Shown here: piece by piece, positions 44,881 to 56,557 of the stretch
How the letters are laid out: every line of letters begins with the position of its first letter
Numbering within the stretch: position 1 is the first letter of the stretch
Assembly (NCBI RefSeq): GCF_019112545.1
Contig: NW_025064893.1
Span: 493,829 to 557,828, forward strand
DNA: 64,000 nt
Direction: 5' to 3'
Source of the DNA: Guyanagaster necrorhizus
Lineage: Eukaryota > Basidiomycota > Agaricomycetes > Agaricales > Physalacriaceae
Translations under genes and position numbers: made by a program
Notes under the pieces: model-generated
The model's database searches: none
What the model was told of the DNA's origin: nothing
What the model saw: only the letters and a program-made list of their open reading frames with translations

Positions 44881-47800
44881 TTAATTAAGGGATAATTCAT
44901 AGTCGTGTATAGCTGTGTCTGCGTTCATGTATTTTTTGTTGATCCATTGGTTGGATTCTGGGCCGTAACCTTTCCAACTAACGAGGTAATCGACCGTCAT
45001 TGTCATGCTGCCCCCACGGGCTTTTACTTTCCGTAGTTTGTGGTTTAATACCTGATCAATTTTGTAGTGTTCCTCGTCATCGATCAGGTCTGAGGGTGGC
45101 GGTGGTGGTCGTTCCTGGTTAGGGAAGGACGGCGCAATGTATGGCGTTAATAAGGACTCATTGAATACGTTGTGAATTTTCCATGCGGCCGGTAAACGCA
45201 GTTTATAGGCCGATTCTCTGACTTTTGCAAGGATCAGGAAAGGTCCTGTACGCTTGTCGGCCAATTTGCGTTTCAGCCGTGGAAGATGGAGGTTCGTCGT
45301 ATCAAGCCAGACTTTGTCATGGATGTGATACTCGTGTGCGGGGCGTCGATGTTTATCGTATTGGCGTTTCATGGTTGCGGCCGCTTTCTCGAGTGCCTTC
45401 TTGGTTTCCATATGTATTTTTTCCATCATTGCGGCGAAATTTGTAGAAGCTGGAGTCATTGTTTTATAGTGACTCGTTTGTGTCAGATGTGGGTGTCTGC
45501 CGTGGTTCACAAAGAAGGGGGTTTGGCCTGTAGCGGAGTGGACTCTGTTATTGTGTTGGAAGGCAGCGAGTGCCAGCCATTCGACCCAGTCGTCTTGCCT
45601 GTAGTTGATAAATAACCGGAGGTATTTTTCAACTTCCTGGTTTGCGCATTCGGTCTGTCCATCTGTCTGTGGGTGGTATGCTGTTGACGTGTTGGGTGTT
45701 ATGTTCAGCAGTTTGTATAGGTTGGTAAGGAATTTGGAGACGAATTGTGGTCTGCGATCTGAGATGACTACTTGCGGCATCCCGTACTTTGCGTATACTT
45801 CGTCCTGCAGGATCTTTGCCCATCCTTCTGAGTTTAATTCTGTCGAACATGCGATCGGAATTATCGCTTTGGAGAATCGATCAACTATGATGATGATCGC
45901 ATCATAGCTGTTGCAGTCCGGTAAACCGGTGATCATATCCACTGATATGTGAGTCCATGGCTGTGCTGATACCTCATTAGGATGTAATGGGGCCGCCTTT
46001 GGTTGTGTGGACGCTTTCCCTCTCTGGCAGGTTTCGCAACCCTTGACATATGCTGTGACATCGTTGGCGAGTTTAGGCCACCAATAGTCCCATAGAATGA
46101 GTTCCTTTGTCTTGGCAATGCCTGGGTGCCCTGCCGTGGCATGGTCATGGTATATGGCAATGATGTCGCCACAGAGGCTTTGGACATGTGGGATATAGAT
46201 CCTCCTGTCATAGTGGATCATCCCCTCCTTCCTTGTTAGTCCTCGCTCATGGTTAAGCGAGGCGGCGATCTTTTGATCCCACTGGTGTGGATCTCGAGTC
46301 GCACTTCTGATTCGCTCGTGTATCTCCTCCTCTGTGGGCATTATCATTGCCCAAAAGTGCTCAGGGCGAAGGATAACGACTCCCTCATTGTCGCTCCCCC
46401 CCTGGTCGTGGTCTGCTCGGCGGGAGAGAAGGTCGGCCTTCTTGTTGGCGACCCCGGCTTTGTGATGGAGTGTGTATTCATATTGGGCGAGTTCTGTGAC
46501 CCATCGGGCTTGGCAGCAGTTTAACTTTTGCGGCTGTCGGAAATATCTAAGATTTTGGTGATCGGTCCAGATTTCGAAGGTCTCGGCTGCCCCGATCAGA
46601 TAATGACGCCATTCTTCGAGGGTGAGCATTATTGCGAGTAACTCCTTGTCGTAAATCTCATAATTCCTCTCCGTTACCGTCAATGCCTTTGAGAGGAAGG
46701 CGACAGGTTGCCATTTCCCGTCCTGTTCCTGGGACAAAACGGCGCCTATAGCCCCCTCGCTTGAGTCAGCTTCGACGCGGAACCTGCCTTCTTGGGACGG
46801 AATGGCAAGGATTATGTCCTCTGCCAGTCGTCGTTTTAGGTCCTTGAAAGCGTGCTGCTGGGGAGTTCCCCATCCCTATGGGGCGTTACCGGTGAGTTGG
46901 GTCATGGGTCGTACAATTTTACTGTAGTCCCGTATGAACCTCCGGTAGAAGTTGGTAAAGCCTAGGAAGGACTGTAACTCCTTCTTTCTAGTCGGCGTTG
47001 GCCAGTCGACTACCCCTGCAACCTTTATTGGGTCCATGCGAATACTCCCTTCGCTAATGATTACCCCGAGGTACTCGGTCTCTAGTACCTCGAATTCACA
47101 TTTTTCTGCTTTGAGGAACAGCTTGTGTTTCCTCATGAGGGCGAGTACCTGTCGGACTAGGCTTCAGTGTTCCTCCTTGGTTTTGGACATGATGAGAATG
47201 TCGTCCAGGTAGATGGTAACCTTCCCGGTGGCGATGAGGTCCTTGAAGATGTCGTTCATCATCCACTGAAAGGTGGCCGGGGAGTTTGTTAGACCGAAGA
47301 ACATTACAGTTGGTTCGAAAAGGCCCCGGTTGGTCCTGAATGCGGCTTTCCACTCGTCCCCTTCTTTTATCTGGACATTGTTGTATCCCCAACGGACGTC
47401 GAGTTTGGTGTAGTACTTGGCTCCCCGGAGTTTATCCATTAACTCCGAGATTAATGGTAATGGGTATCGGTTTTTAATGGTCATCTCGTTCAATTTCTGG
47501 TAGTCCTGCACGGGCCGGAGTTTGCCGTCTTTCTTCTTTACAAAGAAGAAGGGAGAAGCCATTGGGGACTTTGATGGTCAGATCCGTCCCGAGGACAAGT
47601 TCTCATCAAGGAACTTGTCGAGTTCCTGTTGTTTCTGATTGCTGAGAGGGTATGTCTTGCAGTCCAGATTCATGTTGGCATTGGGGATCAGCTCAATAGC
47701 ATGGTCCCAGGACTTTGGGCATGGGAGCTCGTTGAAACTTTCCTTCTCGAAGAGGTCTCGGAAGTCTCGTGCCCACTCTGGCACCATTTCCTCGAACGTC

Positions 47801-48759
47801 TTTTCCTTTCTCCCTTCGTTGGCCCTGGCTGCCAGGTTATTGGCATGGTGGACGGCACGGATGCGAATTTCCTTTTGCAGGTCGATTGCTAGGATGGTTT
47901 CCCCATCCTCCATCTCTTCGTCCCATCTGTCCTCCAGATCCTCATCTGGTAGCTCGTATGGAATTTTTCGACACCGGCATCGGGCAAAGGTGAGCCGACT
48001 GGTCTTCCAATTGATGAGCGGATTGTGGCGAATGAGCCAGTCGTGCCCAAGGAATATCTCCTTTGTTTCTAGGTCCATTACGGCCAAGTCGATCCTTTCG
48101 GAGTGATCCCCGATGGTTAGTCAGAGTTCGACGAACTCCGTGATCGATCCGGCCTGGTTCTTCGTCCCGTCGGCATTGTATACCGGGATGGGTGCAGCGG
48201 TTGATCTGGTGGGAAGGTGGTGCTGTTGGACAAAGGTTCGGTTGATGGAACTACCAGTGCATCCGCTGTCAATCAGAGCAGTTACTGCATGCCTTGTACG
48301 GTTGGTCAGGGTTTCGATTTGGGCCTTTGTAGTCAGGTCCCAACCAGGAGTTTTGGTTCGTCGGATGAACTTTTGTGGTCCTTTTAATTTGTCCAACCAT
48401 TCTAAAGCCTGACTTTGCTCGGCTTTCCGCAGTCCCTGTATTACTTCCGTGGTGATTTTGCCGGTCCGGGTTTGGTGTATCCACCCTCCTAGCATGGCTT
48501 TGGCCACGCTTTCGTCTGCTGCTTCCCTGATGGCTCGCCAGGTCTATTCGGTCTTGAATGGTTTGAGCCACATCTTGGGGCCCTCTGCCCCTATTTGGCC
48601 CGTGGGTGCTTGAGCTTCTTTTTTCGACTCTTTTGGGTGTGCGGTACTAGATGGTATATTCGAATGCTTCTTTGATACTACAGAAGTGGCATAAGTTTGT
48701 ACAACGGCTTGATCCTGCACACCGTAAAGTCCTTTGGCCGATCCAGTGGAGTCGCTCAC
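44881..48759 (-). pseudogene. Element B Pol: protease, RT, RNase H, integrase, chromodomain
   Basis: One frame of about 1,290 codons, -1 relative to Gag, overlapping its end. Protease LIDSGCTGSSINRTF (near 48240); reverse transcriptase [20 protein letters not shown] and YLDD (near 47205); RNase [20 protein letters not shown]; integrase HDHATAGHPGIAKT with CETCQ, VDMITGLPDCNSYDAIIIIV, ISDRRPQF and ANQEVEKY; chromodomain VDYLVSWKGYGPESNQW near the end. Stops at 48544-48546, 48121-48123, 47578-47580, 47164-47166 and 46876-46878 each fit one transition (CGA to TGA or TGG to TAG); element C has tryptophan or the expected residue at some of them. The last 618 codons are fully open. Confidence 0.93.
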
Positions 48760-51700
48760 TGACTGGCCCCCTCTTTTACCTCCTCAATCTTTGTTTCCTT
48801 TCTGAGCTCTTCGTCTTCCTTCTGCAGTTCGGCGATCTGGGCTCGGATGTCTTCGCGGGTTCGCTTCTTCTTTGGGCAGTCTTTAGCCATATGGCCTTTT
48901 AGCCCGCAGTTGAAGCATTTCCCTTCCTTCTTCATCCGATCGATATCCATCGGCTTCCTGGTCCCAGTATATGTGGTTCCTGTTCCCGTTTTCTGGCTTT
49001 CGTAGGTTGGGTGAGTCCCTGATGGTTTCCTGGCAGTTTGCCCTGACTTGTTCGGGGTTGGTGGGTTCTGCTTCCTGGGAGTGTCCTGGAAGGTCATCGA
49101 CTCCGCTTTCTGCCTTTGCCATTCCTTGTACATCTCTACAATCTGTTCTTTCCATTCATCATAGCCGATCGGCATTAGTCCCTTGATGCCGATCGCTGAG
49201 ATCATAGTGATGTAGGAGGAAGGGACGCCCCTTTTGAGGGCCTCGACCATTCTCCTGGAGTTGCTGATGTCTTCTCTGATGCCAGCGAGTTTCGCCAGTC
49301 TCTCGAGCTCATCGAAGTAGTCTGTCGCTGCTTTATCCGCCATCTTGTATTCTTTGATCTTCTGTTTATGTACCTCCTATACTGCGGGATCAATGAATTT
49401 GTCGTTCAACATTTGTTTGAAGATGACCCAGGAGGGGTATCGATAGTGGTTTCGAGTGCTGGAGCAGAAGTTCGGCAAGATTAAGATCCACCAGGTCTTA
49501 GCCTTCTCTTCCAGGTATGAGGCAGCGAATGCGACCTTGTTCATGTCGGTTCCGAGGTATCCAATATAGGCCTCGAAATATTGTTCACAATCGACCAGGA
49601 ATCGGTCGATGTCATTGAAGGCCTCCTTGAAAGGTCGGGGCTTTCGGAGAAGGTCTGGGCGGCATTGTAGTACTTGGGCATTTTCTGGGAGTGCCCCCAT
49701 AGGGTTGGGCCATTCGTCAAAGGGAGGTCGTCGCCATTCGATGGGTGGCCCCGGGAATGAGTGTAGGGAGTTATCGTCGGTGATGGGACTCCCTTTGGGG
49801 TCTTGGATTCAGATGATGACTCCGTCTTTAATTGTAAATCCAAGGCACGTGGCCTCTGGGTCATCCTGGGCCGGTTCCTTCCCTTTTCCGCTGGGCCCGG
49901 CCTCATCAGGAGGGGGCTGTGCTCCTAGTAGTTGGCTTCCTTTCCCAGTCCATGGGTTTCGGAAGCCTTCGACTCGGCGTTTGTCGGGACATGGTCTGGT
50001 TTGAGTGAGCCGAGAAGCCGTTCCTGGGATGGAGCGTCGGCTGGACCCGGCTATGCTTCGGGCCGAGGGTGCTGTATACACGGCCCTCCTTGGCATGACG
50101 GGTGGGGTCTGCGGTAGCAGCTGGATGCTTATTTGTGGTTGGAATGGGAGCATCGGCCCGAGTGGGTCTTCAGGATGCCGACAGCCATATTCCTTCCAGG
50201 CGTATTCCGTTGTGGCATACTGTAAAATTCTTTTCTTTTCCATTGAGTCTGCGTACCGATATTCGAGTCCCAGGGGGGTCGCCAACCAGTGGGCGTCTCC
50301 CCATAAGAAAAGCATTCCCTGCTCATACAACTCCATGTACTCCTTCTGCCTGTTCCTTTCAATTTCTTCCCTTAATGCGTCTTCATCTGGTCGCTGTCCT
50401 GCATATGTCATAAAGTGCCGGGGGTCAAAGGGCCCTTCCTTGTCCTCCCCATTGTCCTCACTGTCCTCGCTGTCCTCCCCTAGGAGGGAACCTGCAAGCT
50501 GGGCGGAAGCGAGGGGCTTGAGTCGCAGCGTCGATGGGGAGCCCCCCAGTGTTACTGGGTCCCGCGCCGTTCTCGTCGGTTCGCTGGACTGGTACGGGTG
50601 GGACTCCGTAGTACCTTGTTCCACCCGCCATTCTCGCTCTCTCCAGTTCTTCGCTATAGAGGCCGAAGTTTCTGTAGAACTCCGGAAGAAGGAACTGGTG
50701 GGCAACCCGACTTCCGAGGAATCGTCAGAGGGCGAGGTCGGAGACGTGGGCATTGTCAGGTACTCGGAGCCCATAGGCGTCGAGTACAGAGTCGGTGTCG
50801 GATGCGATGGTGTCTGTTCTGCTGGGATACTGTAGGTCTGGAGGGGAAGGTCTTCTTCCCCTCCTCTCGGCTTCGCTTCTGGTGACAGGGCTCCCTGGTC
50901 CGGCCCAGGGATCCTCGTCAGAGTGTGGCTCTCTAAAGGGAGACTCAGACCCTGAGGACTGGAGCCCATATCCTGTGGGGGAGGTGGAGCCCATCCTCTC
51001 TGCCTCTTCTCGTCTCCTTCTTGCCCGCCCCTGTCGGTTGTACTCTGCTTCCTCGTACTCTCGCTGGGCCTGTTCCTGTGTGTACTCGGCAAGCTCTTCT
51101 CAGGCTCGTTCTTCCTCTGCTCTACGCTGCTGGGCCTGCTGCTGCTGTCGTAGTGCGCTGTCATAATTGAATGGGACGGTAAGGTCCCAATCCGAGAATA
51201 CTCTCCAGATGATCCTGTCTCTTGCAATCCTCCCTCTTTGGCTGGCAGTACCGACTTCTGGCTCGCTCCCGACATGGAGGTGTCGGTATGGGTCTCCGGC
51301 TGCCGAGATGGCAATTTCGACGTTGGCGTAGTCAGGGTGTATGGTCCTGCCATGGGGATTCTCGATCCCCAGCCTGCTGATGGACCTGCTGGAGTCGAAG
51401 TTCGGCTCGGTGGGCTTGTAGAGGGGGTCTCAGGGCGGGTTGGGGGAAGTCCTGGTTCTCGAAGCCACCCGAGAGGCATCACGGGAGTCCCGAGCATGGT
51501 TTCCAATCCCTGGGGTGCGAGAGGCGGTGGAAGGGTTACTGGGGATTGGAGGGAGATTGTGGGGGACCTCCTGGGCAACCTGGGGGACCGTCGTGGTCCA
51601 CGGGTTTTGGAACCCTGTGAGGTTATGGTCTCGGTTTCTGCTGTCAGGTCGTCGAGGAGGGTATCAGTGTCCTTCTTCTTCTTGAGGGCTCCCTGTATCC

Positions 51701-51776
51701 TGGCGGCTATGCCCAGCTTCTGGTATGGGAAACTCCTCCAGCTGGAAGGTCGTTCTGGCAGAGGGAGGGATGTCAT
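48756..51776 (-). pseudogene. Element B Gag with CCHC knuckle
   Basis: One frame of 1,006 codons plus stop, broken by stops at 49809-49811 (fits CGA) and 49377-49379. The first 655 codons are proline/serine-rich with acidic patches; then the retrotransposon capsid part (PFKEAFNDIDRFLVDCEQYF, EEKAKTWWILI, DYFDELERLAKLAGIREDIS, GYDEWKEQIVEMYKEWQRQK) and the knuckle CFNCGLKGHMAKDC near 48900. Gag is unusually long for a chromovirus because of the N-terminal extension. It starts inside ORF1, in the +1 frame. Confidence 0.88.
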
Positions 51777-51978
51777 GGAGAGGGAGGTCCGGGGTTATGT
51801 TTCTGAGGATATGTTGAATCTGCTGGAAAGCTTGGTAGTGCCTGACAATCCAAGCGGTAATTGATTGTCGCCCTCGGCAACAAGTGATGATGGCTAGAAG
51901 GCTGAGCAGCGTTCCGATGATGGAAGCTATTAGCTCAAAAAAGTCATGGTTTAGGTTGTGGGTCGTAGCTGGAGTCAT
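51664..51978 (-). CDS. Element B ORF1: small membrane-segment protein upstream of Gag
   Basis: 104 codons from ATG 51978, exactly 56 nt after the 5' LTR: MTPATTHNLNHD, then the hydrophobic FFELIASIIGTLLSLLAIIT, CCRGRQSITAWIVRHYQAFQ, and NITPDLPLHDIPPSARTTFQ. Intact, overlapping the Gag frame by 113 nt. Elements A and C have the same ORF with the same leader length. A positively charged segment after the helix suggests the C-terminal side stays in the cytosol. The role is unknown; it could anchor or regulate Gag assembly. Confidence 0.72.
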   Translation of the reverse strand: MTPATTHNLNHDFFELIASIIGTLLSLLAIITCCRGRQSITAWIVRHYQAFQQIQHILRNITPDLPLHDIPPSARTTFQLEEFPIPEAGHSRQDTGSPQEEEGH

Positions 51979-52020
51979 TCGGTTTCTCAGCACAATTGGG
52001 CTTGAGAAAGGGAAGGAGGA

Positions 52021-52033
52021 AGCTTCGAGCTAA
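52021..52033 (-). promoter_or_regulatory. Element B self-complementary primer-binding site
   Basis: Element orientation TTAGCTCGAAGCT, one base after the LTR; the LTR start region (complement of 52184-52196) reads AGCTTTGAGCTAA. Twelve of 13 positions pair and the thirteenth is a G-U wobble. Confidence 0.75.
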
Positions 52034-52034
52034 T

Positions 52035-52468
52035 TGTTAAGCCTAAGCGTCACATGCACAGACACACGTGGTAAACGGATGTTCCTTCGCACTTCGAGGA
52101 ATCAGCCGAGTCCACTAGAGTATATCCGTTTGTTGTGACTCAAGGTCAGATATAGACTCGAGGTAGAATGGTGTGTATAAACTTTAGCTCAAAGCTGGGG
52201 TATACCAGCGAGAGCTGCAGTCCTTAAATACTGTACAGTTGTCTGCTAATTATACTACTGCTTATTATGTGTGTCTGCATCCATTGTGCTCGTTGTCCTT
52301 GAGCGTCACTATCATACATAAAAGGTCAATTGTGTGTTGTTGAGCGCGACCGTCATAATGTCTTGATGGAAAGTTTTAGTTGTGCTGACCAAGCTTCCCA
52401 CGGTCTTGTGCCTTCTGACTCAGCGTAAATAGGGGTAAAAGGAAAGAAAAAGGGAATAAATCGTAACA
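52035..52468 (-). repeat. Element B LTR, right copy (5' LTR)
   Basis: 434 bp. Differences from the left copy are few and mostly C/T or G/A (for example CGTCACATGC against CGTCATGTGC). Confidence 0.94.
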
Positions 52469-52826
52469 TTACTATAGTGAGAGCTACACTATTTAAATAC
52501 TAAATTCTTATTGTTCTAAGAATATAACTATCTAATTGTCCTTGCTGGTGCTGTATAGCATTTTGTCCAGCATTACTAAGATACCTACAAAAAGTATTGT
52601 TCTGCTGTTGAGCTGTTACTGCTGTGCAAAGATAAGAGAGGCTTCTCTGTCATTATGCTGTTGTGTGACTTCACAGCAGTGACCAGAATTGGGGTGGTGT
52701 TGCTGACTAAGCATTCCCATGATCCTAAGCACCAGGTCTAGGTGCCCTGATTAAGCAGAAATAGAGGTCAATCCTGAATAAATCAAGGAAAAAGGAAAAG
52801 AAAATAGAAAAAATCATAACAATTAG

Positions 52827-52956
52827 TTGATGATACTTAAGGATGCTGACTTTCTTGAGGAGTATGCCATAGCCATTTCAACAGCTGATGCAGAAGCCTT
52901 AGAGCCATGCAGTCTAGCTGAAGTGAAGTATCAGCCTGATTGGCCTTTGTGGGAAG
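52827..52956 (+). pseudogene. copia-2 Pol linker between the two gypsy insertions
   Basis: Reads LMILKDADFLEEYAIAISTA through AEVKYQPDWPLWE and joins in frame to 44238 on the left and 61442 on the right. This is the spacer between integrase and reverse transcriptase in copia elements. Confidence 0.85.
52952..52956 (+). repeat. Target-site duplication of element C
   Basis: GGAAG here, GAAAG at 61437-61441; one G/A change. Removing the element restores PLWEDAIQKEL. Confidence 0.88.
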
Positions 52957-53482
52957 TGTTACGATTTTTTCTATTTTCTTCCTATTTTTCTTTCTTTTCC
53001 TTCGGAAATAACCCCTATCTTTGCTTAGTCAGGGTGCTTAGGCCAGTGCTAATGACCATGGGAACACTTAGCTCAACAGCCCAGTTGGTCATTCTCCTAT
53101 TGCACTGCTGTGTGCTGTGAAGGGAGAGACAATACTCTTTTTGTCCCTAAATTGCAGTGCACAACCACAGCTCCACAGCAAGACAACAGCTTTTGTGGGA
53201 AGCCTGGCAACAGTAGGGGAAACAGCTCTACAGCAGACAATATCTTTTGTGAACAGTTATTTATAATGCGATAACAGAACAGTATTTAAGTAGTTTAGTT
53301 CTCACTGTAACACCCCAGTCTCAAACTAAAGTTTTACTTCACCATCTCATCTCGAGCGAACTGCAAACGCCTTGACTACACAACACCAATAGCACATAAG
53401 TGAACTCTGATAGTATAACCTGAAGTGTGAGGTTCTATCAGTTTATCATGTGTCATTGGTCATATGGAATTTAGGCTTAACA
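52957..53482 (+). repeat. Element C left (5') LTR, 526 bp
   Basis: TATTTAAG at 53283-53290 and, 34 nt later, AGTCTCAAACTAA (53317-53329), the partner of the primer-binding site. Confidence 0.93.
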
Positions 53483-53483
53483 A

Positions 53484-53496
53484 TTAGTTTGAGACT
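53484..53496 (+). promoter_or_regulatory. Element C self-complementary primer-binding site
   Basis: TTAGTTTGAGACT, the exact reverse complement of 53317-53329 in its own LTR. Relative to element A both partners carry the same base change, so pairing is kept. Confidence 0.78.
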
Positions 53497-53538
53497 TCTC
53501 GCTTTCCTTTCTCAGACCCAACTGTGCTGAGAAACTGA

Positions 53539-53919
53539 ATGCCCTCTGCTTTAAATCCATCCGACCCAAACTTTACTCATGAGTTCTTCGAACTCTTGGC
53601 TTCGATCATTGGAACACTGATCAGTTTATTGGTGATCATACAGCTGTGCTGTAGATGCCAATCTATTACCGCCTGGGCCATCCAACACTACCAAGAGTTC
53701 CAGTGTATCTGCACAATCCTCAGAAATGTCATGCCAGACCTCCCCCTCCATGACATCCCTCCCTCTGTCCGAAACTCCATCCAACACCCTGAAGAAACAG
53801 AAGACGAGCCTGGGCACTTGACTGAAAGACATTCTAGGAAAGAGGAGGAGCAGCAGCGGCAACACGAATACCCCCCAAGACCCCTGTTGGCGATTGTCCA
53901 AGACCCTGGAAACCCTTAG
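53539..53919 (+). CDS. Element C ORF1: small membrane-segment protein upstream of Gag
   Basis: 126 codons, open, starting 56 nt after the LTR: MPSALNPSDPNFTHEF, hydrophobic FELLASIIGTLISLLVIIQL, CCRCQSITAWAIQHYQEFQ, RNVMPDLPLHDIPPSVRNS, then a charged, proline-containing tail. It stays open although neighbouring Gag and Pol are full of stops, which may be chance given its length. Gag starts in the +1 frame near 53894. Confidence 0.72.
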   Translation: MPSALNPSDPNFTHEFFELLASIIGTLISLLVIIQLCCRCQSITAWAIQHYQEFQCICTILRNVMPDLPLHDIPPSVRNSIQHPEETEDEPGHLTERHSRKEEEQQRQHEYPPRPLLAIVQDPGNP

Positions 53920-56557
53920 GCTACAGGGTTTCGATGAACCCGACCTGACACCCCCATCCCCTCCCCCGAGCACAGTGTCCCTATGTCAAGAACTACCGTC
54001 GCCCAGTCTGGAATTGGGTGCTGGGCTAGAGACTCCCTGGATGCTGTTCAGATGGCTCCAGTCATCAGAGGTGCTGACAGGCACCAGTCCCGACACCCCT
54101 CATCAACAAGGAGTAGCGGGAGAGGAACAAGGGTCAGTAGTCTCAACCCTTTCTTCGATGACATCAACAGAGATGAAGTCCACTACTGGCAAGCAGCATC
54201 AAGAGCAGCCAGTAGACTGGAACAGGAGTGAGGAGGAGCCCCATGCCTATCAAGGCATGGTCCAGTGGTACTAAACCTAATACGGCCGACTCTCCAGTCC
54301 CTTGTCGAGTTCATCAATGCTCCCGACTCTCTATTTCAGAAACCAGCCACTCCCACCAGTAGCCCTGACCCCTGAACAAGACCAACTGCCGGGGCCATCC
54401 ATGCTGATGACCACTATTGCCAGCAGTCACCATTCCTCAACAACGACCACCCGCTATCATACAGGACAGACACTGTCGCCGAAACTGACGATATCCCCAT
54501 CTGAGGAGATAGGATACTGTCAGACTTCGGAATAATCGGGGGTGATGACGAGCATATTGACCCTACCAGGGTCCTCAAAAGGGTCCTCGACAGGCCAATC
54601 GCCGCCCTCTTCCTTCACCTCCGGTTCTACAGAAACTTCCACTGGTATCACTGAGCAGTGGTGCTGCCAGCAGAGAGAGAAGAGGAACAGCCCAACCAGG
54701 AGCCTACTCCTCGATCTGGACCCGATGACACCAAGTCAAGTACTCAGCCCACTTGCCCCAGGAACCTTCGGCCAGCAAGACAGTTCCCTCCTCGAGGGGA
54801 CCACCGACAAGGGGGCTAAAGGGGACGATGAGGCTGAGGAGGAGGACCAAGGCAGCTGAGCAGTGGACCCCATCCTTGAGTGGAAAAGTATTATCAGCAT
54901 AACCATGCACAAAGAGCAGGAGAAGAAACGACGAGAATGAGAGGTGTGGGAGGAGGAGTTTATTCGGTTATACCAGGAGCAGGTAGCTGAATTATAGAGG
55001 AACAATCACTGGCTATGATCATTCCTGAGACGAAGGTATACCGCTGCTGATCCCATTGAGCAGGAGGAAATTTTACAGTATGCTGTGATTGAGTGCGCTA
55101 TTTTTAATTTCAATCAGTGATATTTACATTATCAGATAATGGCAATGCCACCATATCGACCAAGGTTCAGCAAACAGGAAGCACCAATGCTGTAGATGCC
55201 AAGCATGATGCCACCAAAAACAGTGAACACAGCATCCTCTATCCAAATGGTGACATCACGATACTCGCTTGCCACGTCGGCCATCCACAGTATGGCATCT
55301 CGGCTAACCCGATCCTATGGGCAGCCAAGAACTTATCATCCAAACCTCTGGACCGGCACAGGAAGCCGACTACTGGGAGGGCAACCGCCGCCTGATGAAG
55401 CAACTGGATCGGTGCCTACCAATGAGAAGAAGGATGACTCTGAAGCGACAGCACAGGGGTGGACTATCAAAGATGGGCGGATCGTCAAGAAGGAAGGATC
55501 GCCGGCACCGAGAAGCCCCATTGCCGATGATAGCTCTTTACATTCCTTTCCTGGGCCTCCGATGGATTGGGCAGGTCCCCCTGGGAGGGAACTCCTGAAT
55601 CTGATGTCGCCTCTCGATCCAAAGGTGCATATATTACATGTCAAACTAACACTAGGAAGGGAGCCCCTGCCTTTCAAAGAGGCCTCAGATGATATCAACC
55701 GTTTTCTCATAGATTGCAACCAATATTTCCAGGTATTCGCTTCGTACTTCCTTCACGACATGTACAAAGTGAACTATGCTACCACCTACTTTGAAGACAA
55801 AGCAAAGATATGGTGGGTACTACTGGCCCTGAACTTCTGATCGACTACCCGACAACACCATCAGTATCCCTCCTGGGCAGTCCTAAAGCAGATGATCTAT
55901 GATAAATTCATGGATCTGGCAGTCCGAGAAGTCTATAAAGCAAAGATAAAGGAGTACAAGATGAGTGACAAGGCTGCTCCAGACTACTTCGATGAATTAG
56001 AATGACTCAGGAAGCTTGCTGGAATCTGAGAAGACATAGCTGACTTGGGACGAATGGTCAAGTATATGAAGTGAGGAGTGCCGCCTCATTACCTCAAGAC
56101 CATCTCAGATCTCGGCCATAGCATGCTGGTTGGCTATGATGATTGGAAGTCCCGAATCATCCTAATATGGCAGGAACAACAATGGCAGAAGGCAGAAGCG
56201 ACAAACCTGTGGGACCAACACAGGTACCAGAGACAGGGCTCAAAGCCCTCCATCTCCCACGTGACCACGTCCGCCAGGCCTGGCAGCTTAGCCTCAACTT
56301 CCAAGAACGATGGGAAGTAAACTGGTAAGGGCCCAAGTACCAGAACGGGTAAGCAAATTAATGTGGATCGCCTCAAGAAGGAGGGAAAATGCTTCAATTG
56401 TGGCCAACCAGGCCACATGGCACAAAACTGCCTGGAGAAGAAGAATAAATGCATGTGAGAGGACATTCGGGCACAGATCACTGAGCTAACAAAGGAAGCT
56501 CAAGACCTCGGGAACAATGACGAACCTGAGGAGGTAAAAGACAGGGCCAAGCAGTAG
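53894..56557 (+). pseudogene. Element C Gag
   Basis: One frame from ATG 53894 to the TAG at 56555-56557 with several internal stops. Shares GLETPWM with element A, then GQPPPDEATGS and SLHSFPGPPMDW, the capsid part PFKEASDDINRFLIDCNQYF with EDKAKIWWVLL, and the knuckle CFNCGQPGHMAQNC near 56390. The order equals Gag of element B. Confidence 0.85.

Larger units (their letters stand above)
44414..52468 (-). mobile_element. Ty3/gypsy chromovirus B, full length, youngest element
   Basis: 434-bp LTRs nearly identical to each other, target duplication TTACT, and three ORFs on the minus strand: ORF1 (membrane segment), Gag and Pol. Gag and Pol keep their frames throughout and are broken only by seven nonsense codons. 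It sits inside solo LTR D, which sits inside copia-2, so it is the last insertion of that branch. Confidence 0.95.
44239..52821 (-). repeat. Solo gypsy LTR D (44239-44413 plus 52474-52821), itself interrupted by element B
   Basis: The two parts add up to 523 bp and match the element A LTR family (TGTTAAGCCC to ATCATAACA). Flanking duplication ATTGG at 44234-44238 and ATTAG at 52822-52826. No internal region belongs to it, so it was already a solo LTR, or became one, before or after B entered it. Confidence 0.88.
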
